Source: Zygnema cylindricum
Lineage: Eukaryota > Streptophyta > Zygnematophyceae > Zygnematales > Zygnemataceae
Direction of reading: 5' to 3'
DNA: 64,000 nucleotides
Assembly: GCA_037447655.1 (NCBI GenBank)
Contig: JBBHKE010000672.1
Coordinates: 1 to 64,000, forward strand
Shown here piece by piece: positions 10,350-22,620 of this stretch (positions are counted from its first letter, which is position 1; every line of letters starts with the position of its first letter). Both the position numbers and the translations under genes were made by a program. Under the pieces are notes generated by a model. The model had not been told where the DNA came from and did not search any database. It saw nothing but the letters and a program-made list of their open reading frames with translations.

Positions 10350-11214
10350 TGTAATTCTGAGCCCTCCATAAGTCCTCAGAATGGGCAGCTCACATGAAGC
10401 CCTTAGGAAAACCTTGAACCCCTTGTGTTTCAACAAGAATAACTACCACCCCATCAAACTAAAACTCTAACCACCTTCCCCTCTGTGAAAAGAAAAATCC
10501 CCTGAGTCGATAGCACAAAAAATCTCTAAATATGCTCCCCTGAGCTGTAAGTTATAAAGGGTCAAAGTTGACCTTTTGTCCAGAAGCACTCTGGGAGAGA
10601 GGCGGCTACCTACCAAATTTTCTAAGTCCTAAATCCCCTTTTTAACCCTTTACAACTAGAGTAAGGCACCAATCAAAATACTGTGTCGTACAGAAAGGTG
10701 CAGGTGCCAGAGTACTTTTTGTACGGCCATCGTACGGCATGGCCAAAATGTCGACGTCCGCCATATCCGGATTCGTTCCTATATTTTTCGGAGATGCCGC
10801 AAGCCAATGAGGTTGTGCCTCGTGTCACTTGATATGGCGATGACCAATAATCGCTAGAATGCCTATACTGAGATCTCGACGCCTATCGTGGCCGTTCGAT
10901 CAAAACCGACTTTCAACTGTAGCCGTTGAAAATAAATGCGCGGTATTTGTTTCGCCGTCGAAACAAATGCGCGGTGTTTTTTTCGCAAAGTGTCGTAAGC
11001 TGTATACTCTAACTGTGTCTATGTGCCACAAGTCTATTCGCGTCGTTAAACAAATTTGTCTATGTGTACATCTTTGAATATTTAACAAGCCTTATATACT
11101 TTAGCACTAGTCTTAGACTATAGGACAAAGCTAACGACTACTGTTGACTCTGACGGACGGTAGGTTACCATGATCAAATCTTAGGTCGGTTAAGTAACTT
11201 TTGGTAAACCTACC
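10350..11214 (-). repeat. copia LTR fragment H
   Basis: It reads on the minus strand as a copia LTR of the window's family, ending TTACA at 10350. It holds the GTAC hairpin (about 10690-10735) and the stem-loop/tRNA-like module (11105-11195, with GATCAAATC). The first 200 or so bases of the LTR are missing where it abuts LTR fragment I. No internal region is attached, so it is a solo or truncated LTR. Confidence 0.7.
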
Positions 11215-11631
11215 TGAAATTCTATGGGGTCCATTCCCCCATAGAATTCACAGATCCAAAGAAGCTTATCTAGATAGTGCCAACTCCAAGTTGAGACAAA
11301 CCCAAATGACTGACACCCTAACAGTAAGAACCCCAATACAGCTTCAACCTTGTGATAGAAGACTTTCCGTGTGCTCTGTTCCCCCTCATAATGCAAAGTT
11401 AAAATATGAGTTTTTGGACACATTCCCCCCTTTTTGCTTTCCCTTATAAATGCAGCAATCTTGGCACGCAAAATCTTTAACCGACTGCTTCATTCTGTAG
11501 CTTAGACTCCCTTGAGTCCGCAACAAAAAAAATCTCTGAATTTGCTCCCCTGAGCAGTTCGTTATGGCTTGCCAAAGATGGCATATAAATACAAAAGGTC
11601 ACCTGGAGAGAGGCGCCTCAAACACGGTAAG
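11215..11631 (-). repeat. copia LTR fragment I, interrupted by element G
   Basis: It begins with TGAAATTCTATGG (the reversed LTR end seen in F and E) and runs to the point where LTR G starts. The sequence around the break, ending TAAG, matches the position where related LTRs continue with TCCTAAACC, so G inserted into this LTR. The other half of I is not found beyond G. Confidence 0.65.
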
Positions 11632-12395
11632 TGTAGAAACTAAAGTTTTTTTTTAGTATTTTCTAGGTTTTGTAAAAGATAAAATGCAGAAAAGAAGCAG
11701 AGGCAGTTTGTCTCTAACTCCTCACTTGAGCTCCCACACTTGTCGCAGTTAGTGAAAGGTGGAGAGGGAGCAAGAGCCATGGCTGCCTATGCTATACAGA
11801 GGGAGACAAGCAGAATTTCGGTAGATTTCCTAAAAAGGATTTGACGGACCCAGTAATTGATCCTAATACCTCCTGTTCGTCAAAGTTTTTGGTAGCCGGT
11901 AGCTTTATCCTATTAGTCTACAACCACCCTGGCAGGAAAAATCTTTAACCGACTACACTCTTATGTAGCCTAGACTCGCTTCAGTCCGCAGCAAAAGAAT
12001 TCTATGAATTTTCTCCCCTGAGCAGTTAGTTATGGCTTGCCAAAGATGGCATATAAATACAAAAGGTCACTTGGAGAGAGGCACCTCAAACACGCTAAGT
12101 GTAGAAACTAATTTTTTTTTTTAGTATTTTCTAGGTTTTGTAAAAGATAAAGTGTAGAAAAGAAGCAGAGGCAATCTACCTATAAATCCTCTCTTTAGCT
12201 CCCACATTTTTCGCAGTCAGTGAAAGGTGGAGAGGGAGCTAGAGCCATGGGTGCCTATGCTATACACAGGGAGACAGGCAGTAGTTTGGTAAATTTCCTA
12301 GAAGGGATTTGACAGACCCATAATGATCCTGGTACCTACAGCCCGTCAAAGTTTCTGGTAGCTGGTAGCTTTATCCTATTAGTCTAGGACTAGTG
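11447..12395. repeat. about 475-bp tandem duplication spanning an inverted LTR junction
   Basis: Positions 11447-11920 and 11921-12395 are homologous. Each copy contains a stretch of minus-strand LTR I (TTTAACCGACT, then AAAAGGTCAC) followed by the start of plus-strand LTR G (TGTAGAAACTAA). The junction therefore occurs twice, at 11632 and 12100. The copies have diverged by several percent, so the duplication followed the insertion of G. Confidence 0.75.
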
Positions 12396-13147
12396 CTAAA
12401 TGCTATATGGTTTGATAATGATATAAATGTAAACATATGGACTAATTCATTTAACTAACGAATAGATTCTTCGTACATAGAAATAGTTCAAGTACAACAC
12501 GGTTTTATGTATTGTATGAAACAGATACCACGCATTTGTTTCGACCGCGAAACAAATAGCGCGTGTCTATTTTCATCGGCTAAAATTACAACCGGCTTTG
12601 ATCAGACGGCCATGATAGGAGCCGCGATCGCCGAATAGGTACTTTTGGGTTTTTACGATCATCGCCACGTCAAGTGACACGTGGCGCGACAACATTGGAT
12701 TGCGACAACGCCAGATTTTACGGGAACAAATCCGGATATGGCATGTGTCCACATTTTGGCCATGTCGTACGATTGCCGTACATAAATTACACCAACACCT
12801 GTACTTTTCTGTACGACACAGTATTGTGATTGATGCCGTACCGTAGAAGATAGAGTTTTAGAGAGAAATAGGACTTGGAAATTATAGTAGGTAGCCACCT
12901 CTGCGTGAGAGAGCTCCTATTTAAAAGGTCATCTTTGACCACTCATAACTTACTCATCAAGGGAGCAAATTCACTGATTTTTTTTGCTATCAATTCACGA
13001 GTCTTCTCTTCACATAGGTGAAGTTGGTCAGGTTTTTCTCTGTCAAGGTGGCAGTTATTCTTGTGGAAACACAAAATGGTCAGGGTTATCCTAGGGTCTT
13101 TGAGTGGGCTCCCTACTCTGAGGACCAATGGAGGTCACAGTGTTGCA
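12100..13147 (+). repeat. 5' LTR of copia element G
   Basis: About 1048 bp, beginning TGTAGAAAC and ending GTTGCA. It contains the CCATGG site, the stem-loop (12309-12392) and the GTAC hairpin near 12780-12820. The gag ATG lies at 13128 inside the LTR. The PBS GATTATGGGCCCACC follows at 13148-13162. Confidence 0.85.
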
Positions 13148-13597
13148 GATTATGGGCCCACCCTCTAGAGTGCCCATATTTAATGGAACAAACTTCATAT
13201 ATTGGGAAAGATTGATGATAGGGGCTCTATGTGAAAAGAGGTTTTAGGGGATAGTAAGTGGACGAGTGAGGCGTCCATCCAGTTCAGCCATTCCTCCAAG
13301 GTTTGGGGGAAGCAGGTTGACCAGAAAAGTTGATCTAGCTCCACTAGAGGATTAAGAGGACATGGAGAGCATTTTGATGGAAAAAGGGAAAGACAAGGAG
13401 ACTGCTACACCGATAGCAACACCTATTGCAACCCTTTTAGTGTTCATATCACCTATTCCGAGGAATGAGGAGAATGATGTTGATACTTGGGACTACAACA
13501 ATATGGCGACAAAAGACTTCATTCCCCGCCATTTTACTATAAGAATTGCATCTCCTCATTTGCAGGTAGAAATGGCATCGGATCTACAGATTGCTCT
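13128..13597 (+). pseudogene. gag fragment of element G, split by element F
   Basis: The frame reads like the gag of C (QIMGPPSRVPIFNG, later PIPRNEENDVDTWDYNNMAT). It has in-frame stops after CEKRF and near LED, so it is dead. It breaks after ...DLQIAL at GCTCT. The next codons, GCTCTTATAGAGAT, reappear at 31319-31332 beyond element F and complete the motif ALIEM seen in C. There the copy is cut off by element E. The rest of G is not in the window. Confidence 0.85.
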
Positions 13598-14903
13598 TGA
13601 AATTTTTTGGGCTAATTGCCAAAGAGAATTCGCAGATCAAAAGAAGTTAATCTACAAAGTGCCGACTCTAAGTTTATATAAACCTAAATGATTGACACCT
13701 TGACAATCATAACCCCATTAAAGCTTCACCCTTATGAAACTAGACTTTCTGTGTGCTCAGTTCCACCACAGAATGCAAAGTTAGAATATGTGATTTGGAT
13801 ACATTCACCCACTTTGACTTTCCCGTAGAAATGCAGTCACCCTAGCTAGAAAAAACTTTGACCAACTACACCTTTGCGTAGCGTGGACTCCCTTGGGTCC
13901 GCAGCAAAAAGAATCATTGAAAATGGCCAAGTAAATTAATAGATATGACTAGCCAAAGTTTGCCTTTTATACAAGATGCTCTATAGGAGAGGCTACTACC
14001 TACCCAAAATATTATAAGTCCTAAACCCCTCTCTAAACCCCCTAGTATTGAGGTATGGACCAATCACATTATTGTATAGTACATAAAGGTACAGGTACCG
14101 GTGTACTTTTTGTACGACCATCTTACGACATGGCTAAAAAGTCAACACAAGTCATATCCGGACTAGTTCTAATAATCCCCACGATTCCTATTTTCAAATG
14201 TTATCTCTCCACGTGGTGCCAAGTCACGCCACGTCTGAAAAACGGTACCGTACAAGAAAGTATAGGTGCCGGAGTACTATGTGTACGGACTTTGTACGAC
14301 AATGCCATATTGCGACATTTGTCACTTTTGGATTTGTTATCTTTCGTTATGAAGATTGTGTAAACCCATATGATGTTGCCACGTGACATCCAGAGTGGCG
14401 GCGTCCGGAAACCGCCAAATTGTCCTTCCGCGAAGCCGGCGCCAACCACGGCCGTCCGATTTATTTCGGCATTTAATACGCACCGTCGAAACTAATGTCC
14501 GTATTATTTGTTTCGTTTGTACTTTAAAGTACAACTGTTTCTATGCCCTATAAACCGTAATTCAGTTAATTGGAAAACCCTACTAGATAATATTTAAATA
14601 TCTACCAAACCCAATATGTCTTAACACTAGTCCTATACTAAACGGATAAGGCTAACGCCTACGGGTTACTTGACGGACGGTAAGTACCAAGATTAATTCT
14701 TGGGTCTGTCAAATACCTTTTTGTAAGTCTACCAATTATACACCTTGTCTCCATAGAGAGCCAAGGCAGCCATGACTCTAGCTCCTTGTCAAGCCTTCAA
14801 TGACTACAACATGTGTGGGGGCTTGGAGAAGGGAGTTAGAGGCAGACTGCCTGTGCCCTTTTTTTATACTAAAACAGACATAGAAAATACATAAATATCA
14901 ACA
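13598..14903 (-). repeat. 3' LTR of element F
   Basis: About 1306 bp, with TGTTGATAT at its start (14903) and TTTCA at its end (13598). It is preceded by the polypurine tract CTAGAAAATAAGGGGAG on the minus strand. A segment of about 170 bp with the GTAC hairpin and CCACGTG-like words is present twice (about 14041-14215 and 14216-14420). This LTR is about 97 bp longer than the 5' LTR because the latter has a deletion near 31188. Confidence 0.85.
14625..14712 (+). other. LTR stem-loop / tRNA-like module (element F)
   Basis: The outer stem TTGACGGAC pairs with GTCTGTCAA over all nine positions (one G-U). The inner stem CCAAG pairs with CTTGG around a 7-nt loop, the geometry of a tRNA T-arm. The matching arm in E is CCAGG/CCTGG, a compensatory pair. 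The upstream AAACGGATAAGGC resembles a class II tRNA D-arm. Confidence 0.5.
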
Positions 14904-14931
14904 CTCCCCTTATTTTCTAGTCTGTTTTCCT

Positions 14932-15594
14932 CTAAACTCCCACCAAAAAAACAAGCACCCCCTCCCCTTCTTCCTTTTTCTTTTTCCTTTTCCGTTTTCT
15001 TTCATAAAACTTACTCTCGTATTTAAAAGAATGCATTAGATGGACCGAAATAATAATTGCATCACATATTTTATTTAGCATCCCACTATTCATAAATCCG
15101 AGCAAGGATTTTATCCACCTCATCTCTTTTCCATCCACACTAAATCCAATTTCCCTCTTGCAATTCAAACAACCAGCCCCATCTCCAATCTGCAACACAC
15201 ACCCAGATGTTAATCCTTTTACAGGCACACCTTCATAAATGCCATCACTTCTTTTAGTGATGTCAAACCCATTACCCCCAAAAATTGAAATTTCCTCACT
15301 TTCTACCATGGTTGTCTTTCCACTCTTACTTTCTAAATTTATTCCCACTAAATATTTCTCATTCCCTAAACTTTTCATTAGATATTCCTCTTCTCCCCTA
15401 TCCTTTAAAACCCCTTCTAGTTTCACTTCTCCCCTTTCCTCGGATTCCGTAGAAGTCTCCCTTTCCCACCAATTTTCTTTTAACAAAATATCTATAAAAT
15501 TATCCTCATTATTTTTAGTTTTAATTTTTTCAATAATTGATCCTAGATTCGACTTACTCATTTCTAAGTCATACTTTCTACACTCGTTGACATG
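14932..15594 (-). pseudogene. second ORF of element F: RT/RNase H remnant
   Basis: This frame is open and clearly homologous to the second ORF of element E (shared GDGAGCLNCKREIG, RWIKSLLG, ERGEVKL). Its C-terminal half derives from copia RNase H: FDITKRSDGIYEGVPVKGLTSGCVLQIG corresponds in part to ITTWSDASYGDAPMRRCTSGYVLYVG. The catalytic acidic residues are mostly lost (MEAEYMA is replaced by a deletion), so it should be inactive as an RNase H. The reading frame continues through 16630-16861 once solo LTR J is removed. A lysine-rich tail precedes the stop codon. Confidence 0.7.
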
Positions 15595-16629
15595 TGCAAC
15601 TCTGAGACCTCCATAGGACCTCAATGGAGGCAGCTCACAGGAAGCCTCTAGGATAACCCTGACCCCTTTGTGTTACAGCAAGAATAAGTGCCACCTTGGC
15701 AAACAAAAACTCTGACCACCTACACCCTTGTAAAGGAAAGACTCCTCTGAGTCGATAAAAAAAAAATCTTATAATTTGCTCCCTTGAGCAGTTAGTTATG
15801 AAGGGTCAAAGTTTACCTTTTGTATAGAAGCTCTTCCGGAGAGAGGGTCCAATCTATCAATTTTTTCTAAGTCCTATCTCTCTCTAAAACTCTAACCAAT
15901 GAAGTACGGCACCAATTATAATAGTGTATTGTACATAAAGGTACAGGTGTCGTTGTACTTTATGTACAACCAATTGTACGACATGGCCAAAAAGTCGACA
16001 CATGTCATTTTTGGATTCGTTTCTGGAATCCCCGGAGATGCCGTAATCCAATGTGATTGTGCCACGTGGCAATTTCTATGACGTCGACCGCAAACCACCA
16101 AAAACCTATTGCGAGATCTCTGCATGCTTCGTGGCCGTCCGATTAAGCCGGATTACAATCGTGGTCGTCATAAATACTTGCGCAATATTTGTTTCGCCTT
16201 CGAAACAAAATGCGCGGTATTCGTTTTGGATATGCCGTACGCTGTACATTACAAACTGTATCTATGTCTAAATATCCTGTTGAATGAAGATAGTGGACTT
16301 GTTAACATTTGAATAACTATCAAACCCCATATCATATATCTCTGGTTTAGACTAGTTGGCAAAGGCTATCGGCTACAGGCTACTTTGGCGGACGGCAGGT
16401 ATCAGGTTCAAATCTTGGGCCTGCCAAGTTTATTTTGTAAAAATCTACTAACCTAATATCTATCCCCGTCGCGATAGCATAGGCGGCCATGGCTCTATCT
16501 CCCTCTCCAACTTTCAGTGACTGCGACAATTGTGGGAGCTGGAGAGAGGAGTTAACGGCAGACTGCCTTTGCTTCTTTTTTGCATTTTACAAAACCTAGA
16601 AAATACTAAAATAACCTTTAATCTCTACA
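15595..16629 (-). mobile_element. solo copia LTR J inside element F
   Basis: 1035 bp on the minus strand, from TGTAGAGAT at 16629 to GTTGCA at 15595. The flanks are ACATG (15590-15594) and ACATT (16630-16634), a 5-bp duplication with one mismatch. Removing J and one duplication restores an open frame through ARHDVNVNECRKYDLEM. A solo LTR of this kind normally results from LTR-LTR recombination. Confidence 0.8.
16345..16430 (+). other. LTR stem-loop / tRNA-like module (solo LTR J)
   Basis: The outer stem is TTGGC paired with GCCAA where other LTRs have TTGAC and GTCAA, a compensatory change. GTTCAAATC is a perfect match to the B-box pattern, and its flanks form a 5-bp stem with a 7-nt loop if G-U pairs are allowed. 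TAGACTAGTTG fits the A-box pattern at all but one position. Confidence 0.5.
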
Positions 16630-16861
16630 ACATTGACATCATGTCTAGCACCCTCAAGTTCCTCCCTTCCTTTAACTTCCCTTATACCTCGAAAAACACA
16701 CTGTTGTCTTCGTGGAGATTTTGTGTACTTTTCTCTCTTCTCCATTCTAGCGATGTGAAGAAGCTCCAAGATTTCTTCATTCTCTCTCTCCTCTTCCCCT
16801 TCTTCCTCCTCATTAACACTACAACTTCTAAGTTCTTCGAACCAAGGACACTCTTCCATAT
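16630..16861 (-). pseudogene. zinc-knuckle end and acidic segment of element F
   Basis: On the minus strand it begins with codons for MEECP, the last part of a gag CCHC knuckle. An E-rich stretch (EEEEGEEERENEE) and a stretch similar to E (PRRQQCVFRG versus PRKQQCAFGG) follow. It is cut on the right by B, whose left flank CATAT falls exactly in the knuckle codons, and on the left by J. Confidence 0.7.
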
Positions 16862-17880
16862 TGCAACTCTGAGACCTCCATTGGTACTTAGAGTAGACAA
16901 CTTACTAGAAGCCTCTAGGATAACCTCAATCAAGTGGTCTTTGTGTAAGTATTGCTAACACCCTGACAGAATACAGACTGACAAGACTGCACCCCTTAGA
17001 AGAGCAAACTCCATTGAGTTTGTGGCAAGAAGAATCCTTGAATTTGCTCCCCTGAGCAGTTAATTATCAATGGTCAAAGATGATATTTTATACAAAAGCT
17101 CTCTAACAGAGAGAGGCGGCCACCACTAATTTTCCTATGTCTAAAACCCCTCTCTAATCCCTGTACTATTGAAGTAGGGAGCGAATCAATTCAATGTACA
17201 GTACAGAATGGTACTTGGCCCGGAGTACTTTCTGTATGACTATTGTACGACATGGCCAAAAAGACGACACGTGCCATATCCGGGTTCTCCATGGTATGTT
17301 CTAGAGATGCCGCTATTCAATGTCATGTTACCATGTGTCACCCAATGTGGCTATGATCGCAAACCGCCAAATCGTCCATTCCGTAATTCCGGCTTCTCCC
17401 TCCATCGTCCAATTGATATCGCCTTCATTCAGGGCTGTCTAAAATACATCTTGTATTTTTTGACGTAACTATATCTATGTGATTGTGGTCCGTTCGTCAG
17501 TTAAATTAACTTCTATATTTCCACATATTTAAAAAGCTATTGTACGCTATATACTTCTGCACAGGTCCTAGTCTATAGGCCAAAGCTATCGGCTACAGGC
17601 AGATTGACAAACGCTAGGTACAAAGATCAAAACCTGGGTCCGTCAACCTTTTTGATAAGTTTACCAAAAAGGATTGCCTTCAAATTCTAAGGACTGCCTT
17701 CAAATTATAAGGGAAGCATAGGCAGCCATAGCTCTCGCTTCCTCTTTAGCCTTCAGTGACTACGGCAAGTATGGGGGCAATAGAGAGAAGTTAGAAGCAG
17801 GCTGCCTCTGCTTTTTGTTGCTCCTACTTAAATCAATTAAGTAACCTAGAAAATACCTAAATAAACCTTTTATTTCAACA
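16862..17880 (-). repeat. 3' LTR of element B
   Basis: 1019 bp, starting TGTTGAAATA at 17880 and ending GTTGCA at 16862. It follows a polypurine tract (AAAAAATAAGAGGAG on the minus strand). The stem-loop/tRNA-like module is at 17565-17648, with TAGTCTATAGG as a perfect A-box match and GATCAAAAC as B-box match. Confidence 0.85.
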
Positions 17881-17893
17881 CTCCTCTTATTTT

Positions 17894-20800
17894 TTAGTCA
17901 CTTTTAAATTTAAGTCCACATTTTTCTTTGCAGAAAATTAATTTAGGAGAGGGCAAAAACTTTGTAATCATGTCTGCCACCATCTCACTGTCTGGTCTAT
18001 ATTCTAGACTTATTATTTTGTTCTCCACCTTTTCTTTGACAAAGCTAAGTTTGATATCCATGTGCTTTGCTTTAAAATGATGTTTAGGATTAGCAACAAT
18101 TGCAATTGCAGCTTCATTATCACATAATATTTTTTGAATTCCACTCTTAAGATGCCCCAATTCACCAAGCAAGGATTTGACCGACATCAATTCATTCACA
18201 ACAGAACAAGATGCCATATACTCAGCCTCCATGGTGGACTGAGCAATGACCTTTTGTTGCTTAGTGCTCCAGCAACAAGCACCATTCCCCATATACAACA
18301 CATATCCAGATGTACATCTTTGCATCGGAGCATCCCCATAGCTAGCATCACTCCAAGTGGTGATGTCAGTATTTTCCCCACCCAGATGCAGCCATAGATC
18401 CCTAGTTCCTTTGAGATATCTAAGGATCCTCTTAGCTATTTCCCAATCCCTTTTGGTAGGAGCATTCAGACTACTACTTCGCACTCCTACAGGTTCCGCC
18501 AAATCCGGTCTGGTACAATTCATAAAATAAATCAGACTGCCCACTACCTGTTTGTATGTGATAGTCTGCATAAACTTCCTCTCTTCTAGACCTAGTTCAT
18601 CATCTAGAATCAGGATGTCTCCTTTCTCACTCCCCTCACTTCCCTTCTTTAGATCCATGGGAGTTGTACAATTGTTGGCTTTGTACATCTGAAATTTTTC
18701 CAGCATGTTTCCAATTGCCTCTTTCTGAGTTAGTCTAATTATTCTCTTTTCTCTATCTCTCTCTACTTGTATTCCCATAATATATCTTGCTTCCCCCATG
18801 TCCTTTATCTCAAATCTTCCTTTCAGATCTGTTTTTAGTTTGTTGATTAGCTCCATTGACTTACTCATAACAAGAAAATCATCAACGTAAATTTCAATAA
18901 AGATGACAACTTTCTCATCTTCAAAAACATAGATTAAATGATCTCAACTGATCCGGATGTATTTTAGACTAGTAAGGAACTCATCAAGTTTCTTGTTCCA
19001 TTGTTTCGGCGCCTGTTTCAAACCATAGAGAGATTTGATCAGCCGGCATACCTTACTTTCTTCTCCTTGTTCGACGAAGCCTTCCTGCTGTCGCATGAAG
19101 ATCTCCTCCTCTAGTTATCCATGCAAGAAGGCAGTTTTGTTGTCCATCTGGTGTACTTCCATGTCTTCTACAGGTGCGAGACTGAGAAGTATCTGGACCG
19201 AAGGAAATGTGACGTTTGGAGCAAAAGTTTCTTCGTAGTCTACCCCCTCTTTCGGAGTAAAACCTTTGGCCACTAACCATGCCTTATATCGATCAATAGT
19301 ATTTTCACGATTTAGTTTTAATTTGAAAACCCACTTACATCCAATTGGTTTCCGATCAGGTGGACAGTCTACCAACTCCCATGTATCAACCGCCATGATT
19401 TAAGCCATCTCTTTATTGATGGTCGTCTTCCACTAGTTTCTCTCCGAGCAGTTCATTGCCTCTCTATATGTTTGAGGTTCACCCCGGTGAGAAAGTTTAG
19501 TTAACTTGATGTTGACTTGTTTCTCTTAAAGCCTTTTACTTCTTTTTCTTCCTCCCTCAAAACCTACGGCCGGAATAGATGGTTCTGGTGGATTCTTTCG
19601 GTCATCACGACTTCTCCCTTGTCCCTCGAATCCATATCTGTTTCCACCACGTCTTGCGCTTCAGGTATAGGTGTCATTGATGTTTCCAATTTGAAGAGTT
19701 TCTCGGTCTGTTTTGAGCTGCAAGGATATCATCTTGTTAGAGACCCGGATGGTTAGGAAGGTGAAAGTCATCAAAATTGTCTGACTCAAATCTGATTCTG
19801 ATCGACTTTGAGGATTTGAACGGATCTAGCGACTTCCCTTCATCAATTGCTACCAGGTGGTTTACTAGAATTATATCTTCTCTTTTTAGATCATACACTC
19901 TATACCCTTTTACATCCTCATCATATCCTAGTTAGTATCCGGGTTTCCCTTTAGGATCTAGTTTCCAGTTAGATCTATCTGTATCTAAACTGAAGACTTT
20001 ACTACCAAAAACCTTTAAGTGAGATAGATTTGGTTTTTCGGCCGGTCCATCTCTCATATGGAGTTTGGTCTTTCATCGCCGAAGTAAGTACTGTATTTCT
20101 CAAATAATGAGCACAATTCATAGCTTAGGCCCAAATTTTTTTTTCTATCTTTTTATCTGACAACATACTCCAGGCACTATCATTTAGTGTCCTGTTTAAT
20201 CTTTCGGCGACATAATTCTGTTCCAGGTTTTCCTAAAATGTCTTTTGATGTTGCACACTATCCTCTCTTAAGAACTCCTCAAACTGATTGGAGGTATATT
20301 CCCCTCCATTGTCACTTGTTAATCTCTTTATTGAGGTCTACTGAAGCTTCTCGGCCCGTGCTTTATATTGTTTGAAATACTCTAGAGTTTTTGATTTGTT
20401 TTTCAGAAAGTAAAACCGGGAGTACCGAGACCAATTATCGGTAATGGTTAGCATAAAACTTTTTACTCCGGGTGATGGCACTCTTGCCGGTCCCCAAATG
20501 TCTGTGTGTACCAAATCAAGAACTTTTTCTCCTTTATAGGTTGTTTTTTTTGGAAATGGTAATCTGTGTGCTTTTCCCTGAGCACACCCACTACAATCAC
20601 TTAAATTCTTATTTTCCCCAAAGCGTATCCCTTCAACTACTCCCAATTTTTTCACTCCTTTTAGCATTTCTAGATTCACATGCCCAAGTCTCTTATGCCA
20701 CAACATAATATCATTGACACCAGCATAGTAAAGTTTGAGTTTTTCATTACTTAAAGCAAGCCTGAACATTCCTTGGCTACCTTTCTCATCAGTGAAATAT

Positions 20801-21571
20801 ACATCTTCCTCAAAGCTAGCTGTAAAAACTCCTTTTTTTTTGCTAGTTTCAAAACCTTTATCATTTAATACAAATGTAGAGATAAGGATTTTGTTTTACT
20901 CCGGAATAAACAATAAAATTGGAAAATGTGAGGTTTTTCCCTCTTCTATGACTTTAGATCTACCATCCTACATAAGTAGTGGTAACTAACCTCCCATCCC
21001 CATATTCAATCTCTGCTGTGGGGATCTTTGTGAGCTTAGTGAATATATTCATATCCTTGCACATGTGCATGGAGGCACCTGAATCCACAATCGTGCCTCC
21101 TTTACCTTTCAGTCCACCGAAAATACATTTTTGCTTCTGTGGAATTTCGACTTCTATCTTTGCCTTCAACTCCTTTTCCAAAAGAAGTTCGTCGTCCTCC
21201 TCATTGAATACCTCCTCGAGTACCTGTGTGAAAAATGCCTTTTTCTTCCCTCGTGGCTGACTCCTGGTCTTCTCCTCCTTTGTCGGAAGCTCGGTCAATT
21301 TGGTATATTCCGCCATGTAATGCTCGGGTTACTTGCAAAAATGACAAAGCCCTTTAGATCCCCTTGTTTCGGACTCATCGGATTGATTTTTCTGATCTTC
21401 CCCTCCATGAATTCCAAAGGGTTTGTGTGAATCTTTGTTTATCCAACTTGCTCTAGCCGCCAAGGCTTGTTCACTCTTAACTCCCCTCCGGATTTCGATT
21501 GTATTCTCTCAGACGAATATCATATTAACTACCGAATCCCATATCCACTCGGAGTGCGCCAGATCGTGTAC
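17894..21571 (-). pseudogene. gag-pol remnant of element B, 3' portion
   Basis: On the minus strand the order is a gag zinc knuckle with a stop at its second cysteine (CHFCK then stop), protease DSGASMHMC (about 21085), the integrase HHCC region with LWHKRLGH and CSGCAQGKAHR (20340-20769), degraded integrase core, RT start with CKWVFKLKLN, and RT/RNase H (17894-18868). The last part is open for 324 codons and includes the RNase H motifs WSDASYGD, MEAEYMA and CDNEAAI. Frames shift repeatedly between 18870 and 20340. The catalytic YVDD region lies at a break near 18868. Confidence 0.85.
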
Positions 21572-22620
21572 TGTAGAAACTAATGGTTTTATTAGTATTT
21601 TCTAGGTCTGAAAAGAAATATAGAAGTCGAGGCAGTCTATCTCTAACTTCTCTCTCCAACTCTCAAACTTGTCGCAGTCACTGAGAAATTGGAGAGGAAG
21701 CTAGAGCCATGGCTACCTTGGCTATCCTGAGGTTTACGGGAATTTTATATTAGGGTTTATATATTTAATTAAAATGTATGTGCCGGCGGCAGGATTTGAT
21801 CCTTGTACCTGCCGGCCGGCAGACACGAAGTAGCCGGTAGCCTTAGCCGTTTAATCTAGCGGTAGTGTTACCTAGCACATAGTTTGATAATTATTTACAT
21901 ATGTATACAAGCGATAAACCATTTAACTGAAATGAATTACGGGATACATAGATCCAGTAATATATAATGTACGACTTACGGTACGGACAGAAATCAGTAC
22001 CGCGCATTTGTTTCGTAAATGAAACAAATACCGCGCATGTATTTATTACGGCTACGATTAAAGCCGAATTTAATCGGACGGCTGGGATTAGCGCCGCGAT
22101 CGCGGAGGAAGTTTTCGGCGGTTTGTGGCCATCGCCATATCGGATGACGCGTGGCGAAATTCCGTTGGATTGTGGAATCTCCGGAGATTATGGCACCGAA
22201 TCCGGATTTGACATGTGTCGACATTTTGGCCATGTCGTACAATGTCCGTACATAAAGTACACCGGCAGCTGTACTTTTACGTACGGAACTCAATTCTGAT
22301 TGGTTCCGTACATCAGAAGATAGAGTCTGTGAGAGAGATAGGACTTAGAAAAATTAGAAGATATGACCCCCTCTCCCAGAGAGCTTCTGTACAAAAGGTC
22401 AACTTTGACCCTCCATAACTTACTGCTCAGGGGAGCAAATTCAGAGATTCTTTTTGCTATCGACTCAGGGGAGTCTTGTCTTCACAGGGGTGAAGTTGGT
22501 CAGAGTTTTTGTCTGCCAGGGTGGCAGTTATTTTTGCTTAAACACAAAGGGGTCAGGATTATCCTAGAGGCTTCTTGGAAGCTGTCCACTCTGAGGACTT
22601 ATGGAGGTCTCAGAGTTTCA
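21572..22620 (+). repeat. 5' LTR of element C
   Basis: 1049 bp, TG...CA. It includes the CCATGG site near 21708, the stem-loop module at 21780-21865, the GTAC hairpin near 22247-22285 and the gag ATG at 22601, twenty bases before its end. Confidence 0.93.
21780..21865 (-). other. LTR stem-loop / tRNA-like module (element C)
   Basis: Here the outer stem is wholly different in sequence from that in A: GCCGGC plus GGCAGG pair with CCTGCC plus GCCGGC, leaving one bulged base. The loop still contains GATCAAATC, a perfect B-box-pattern match on the minus strand, next to AAACGGCTAAGGC. Pairing kept with other bases suggests selection on structure. Confidence 0.55.

Noticed and set aside
16345-16430. 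Genuine tRNA gene in the LTR
   Set aside because: T-arm and box motifs fit, but no convincing acceptor stem or anticodon arm could be built, so it is reported only as tRNA-like.
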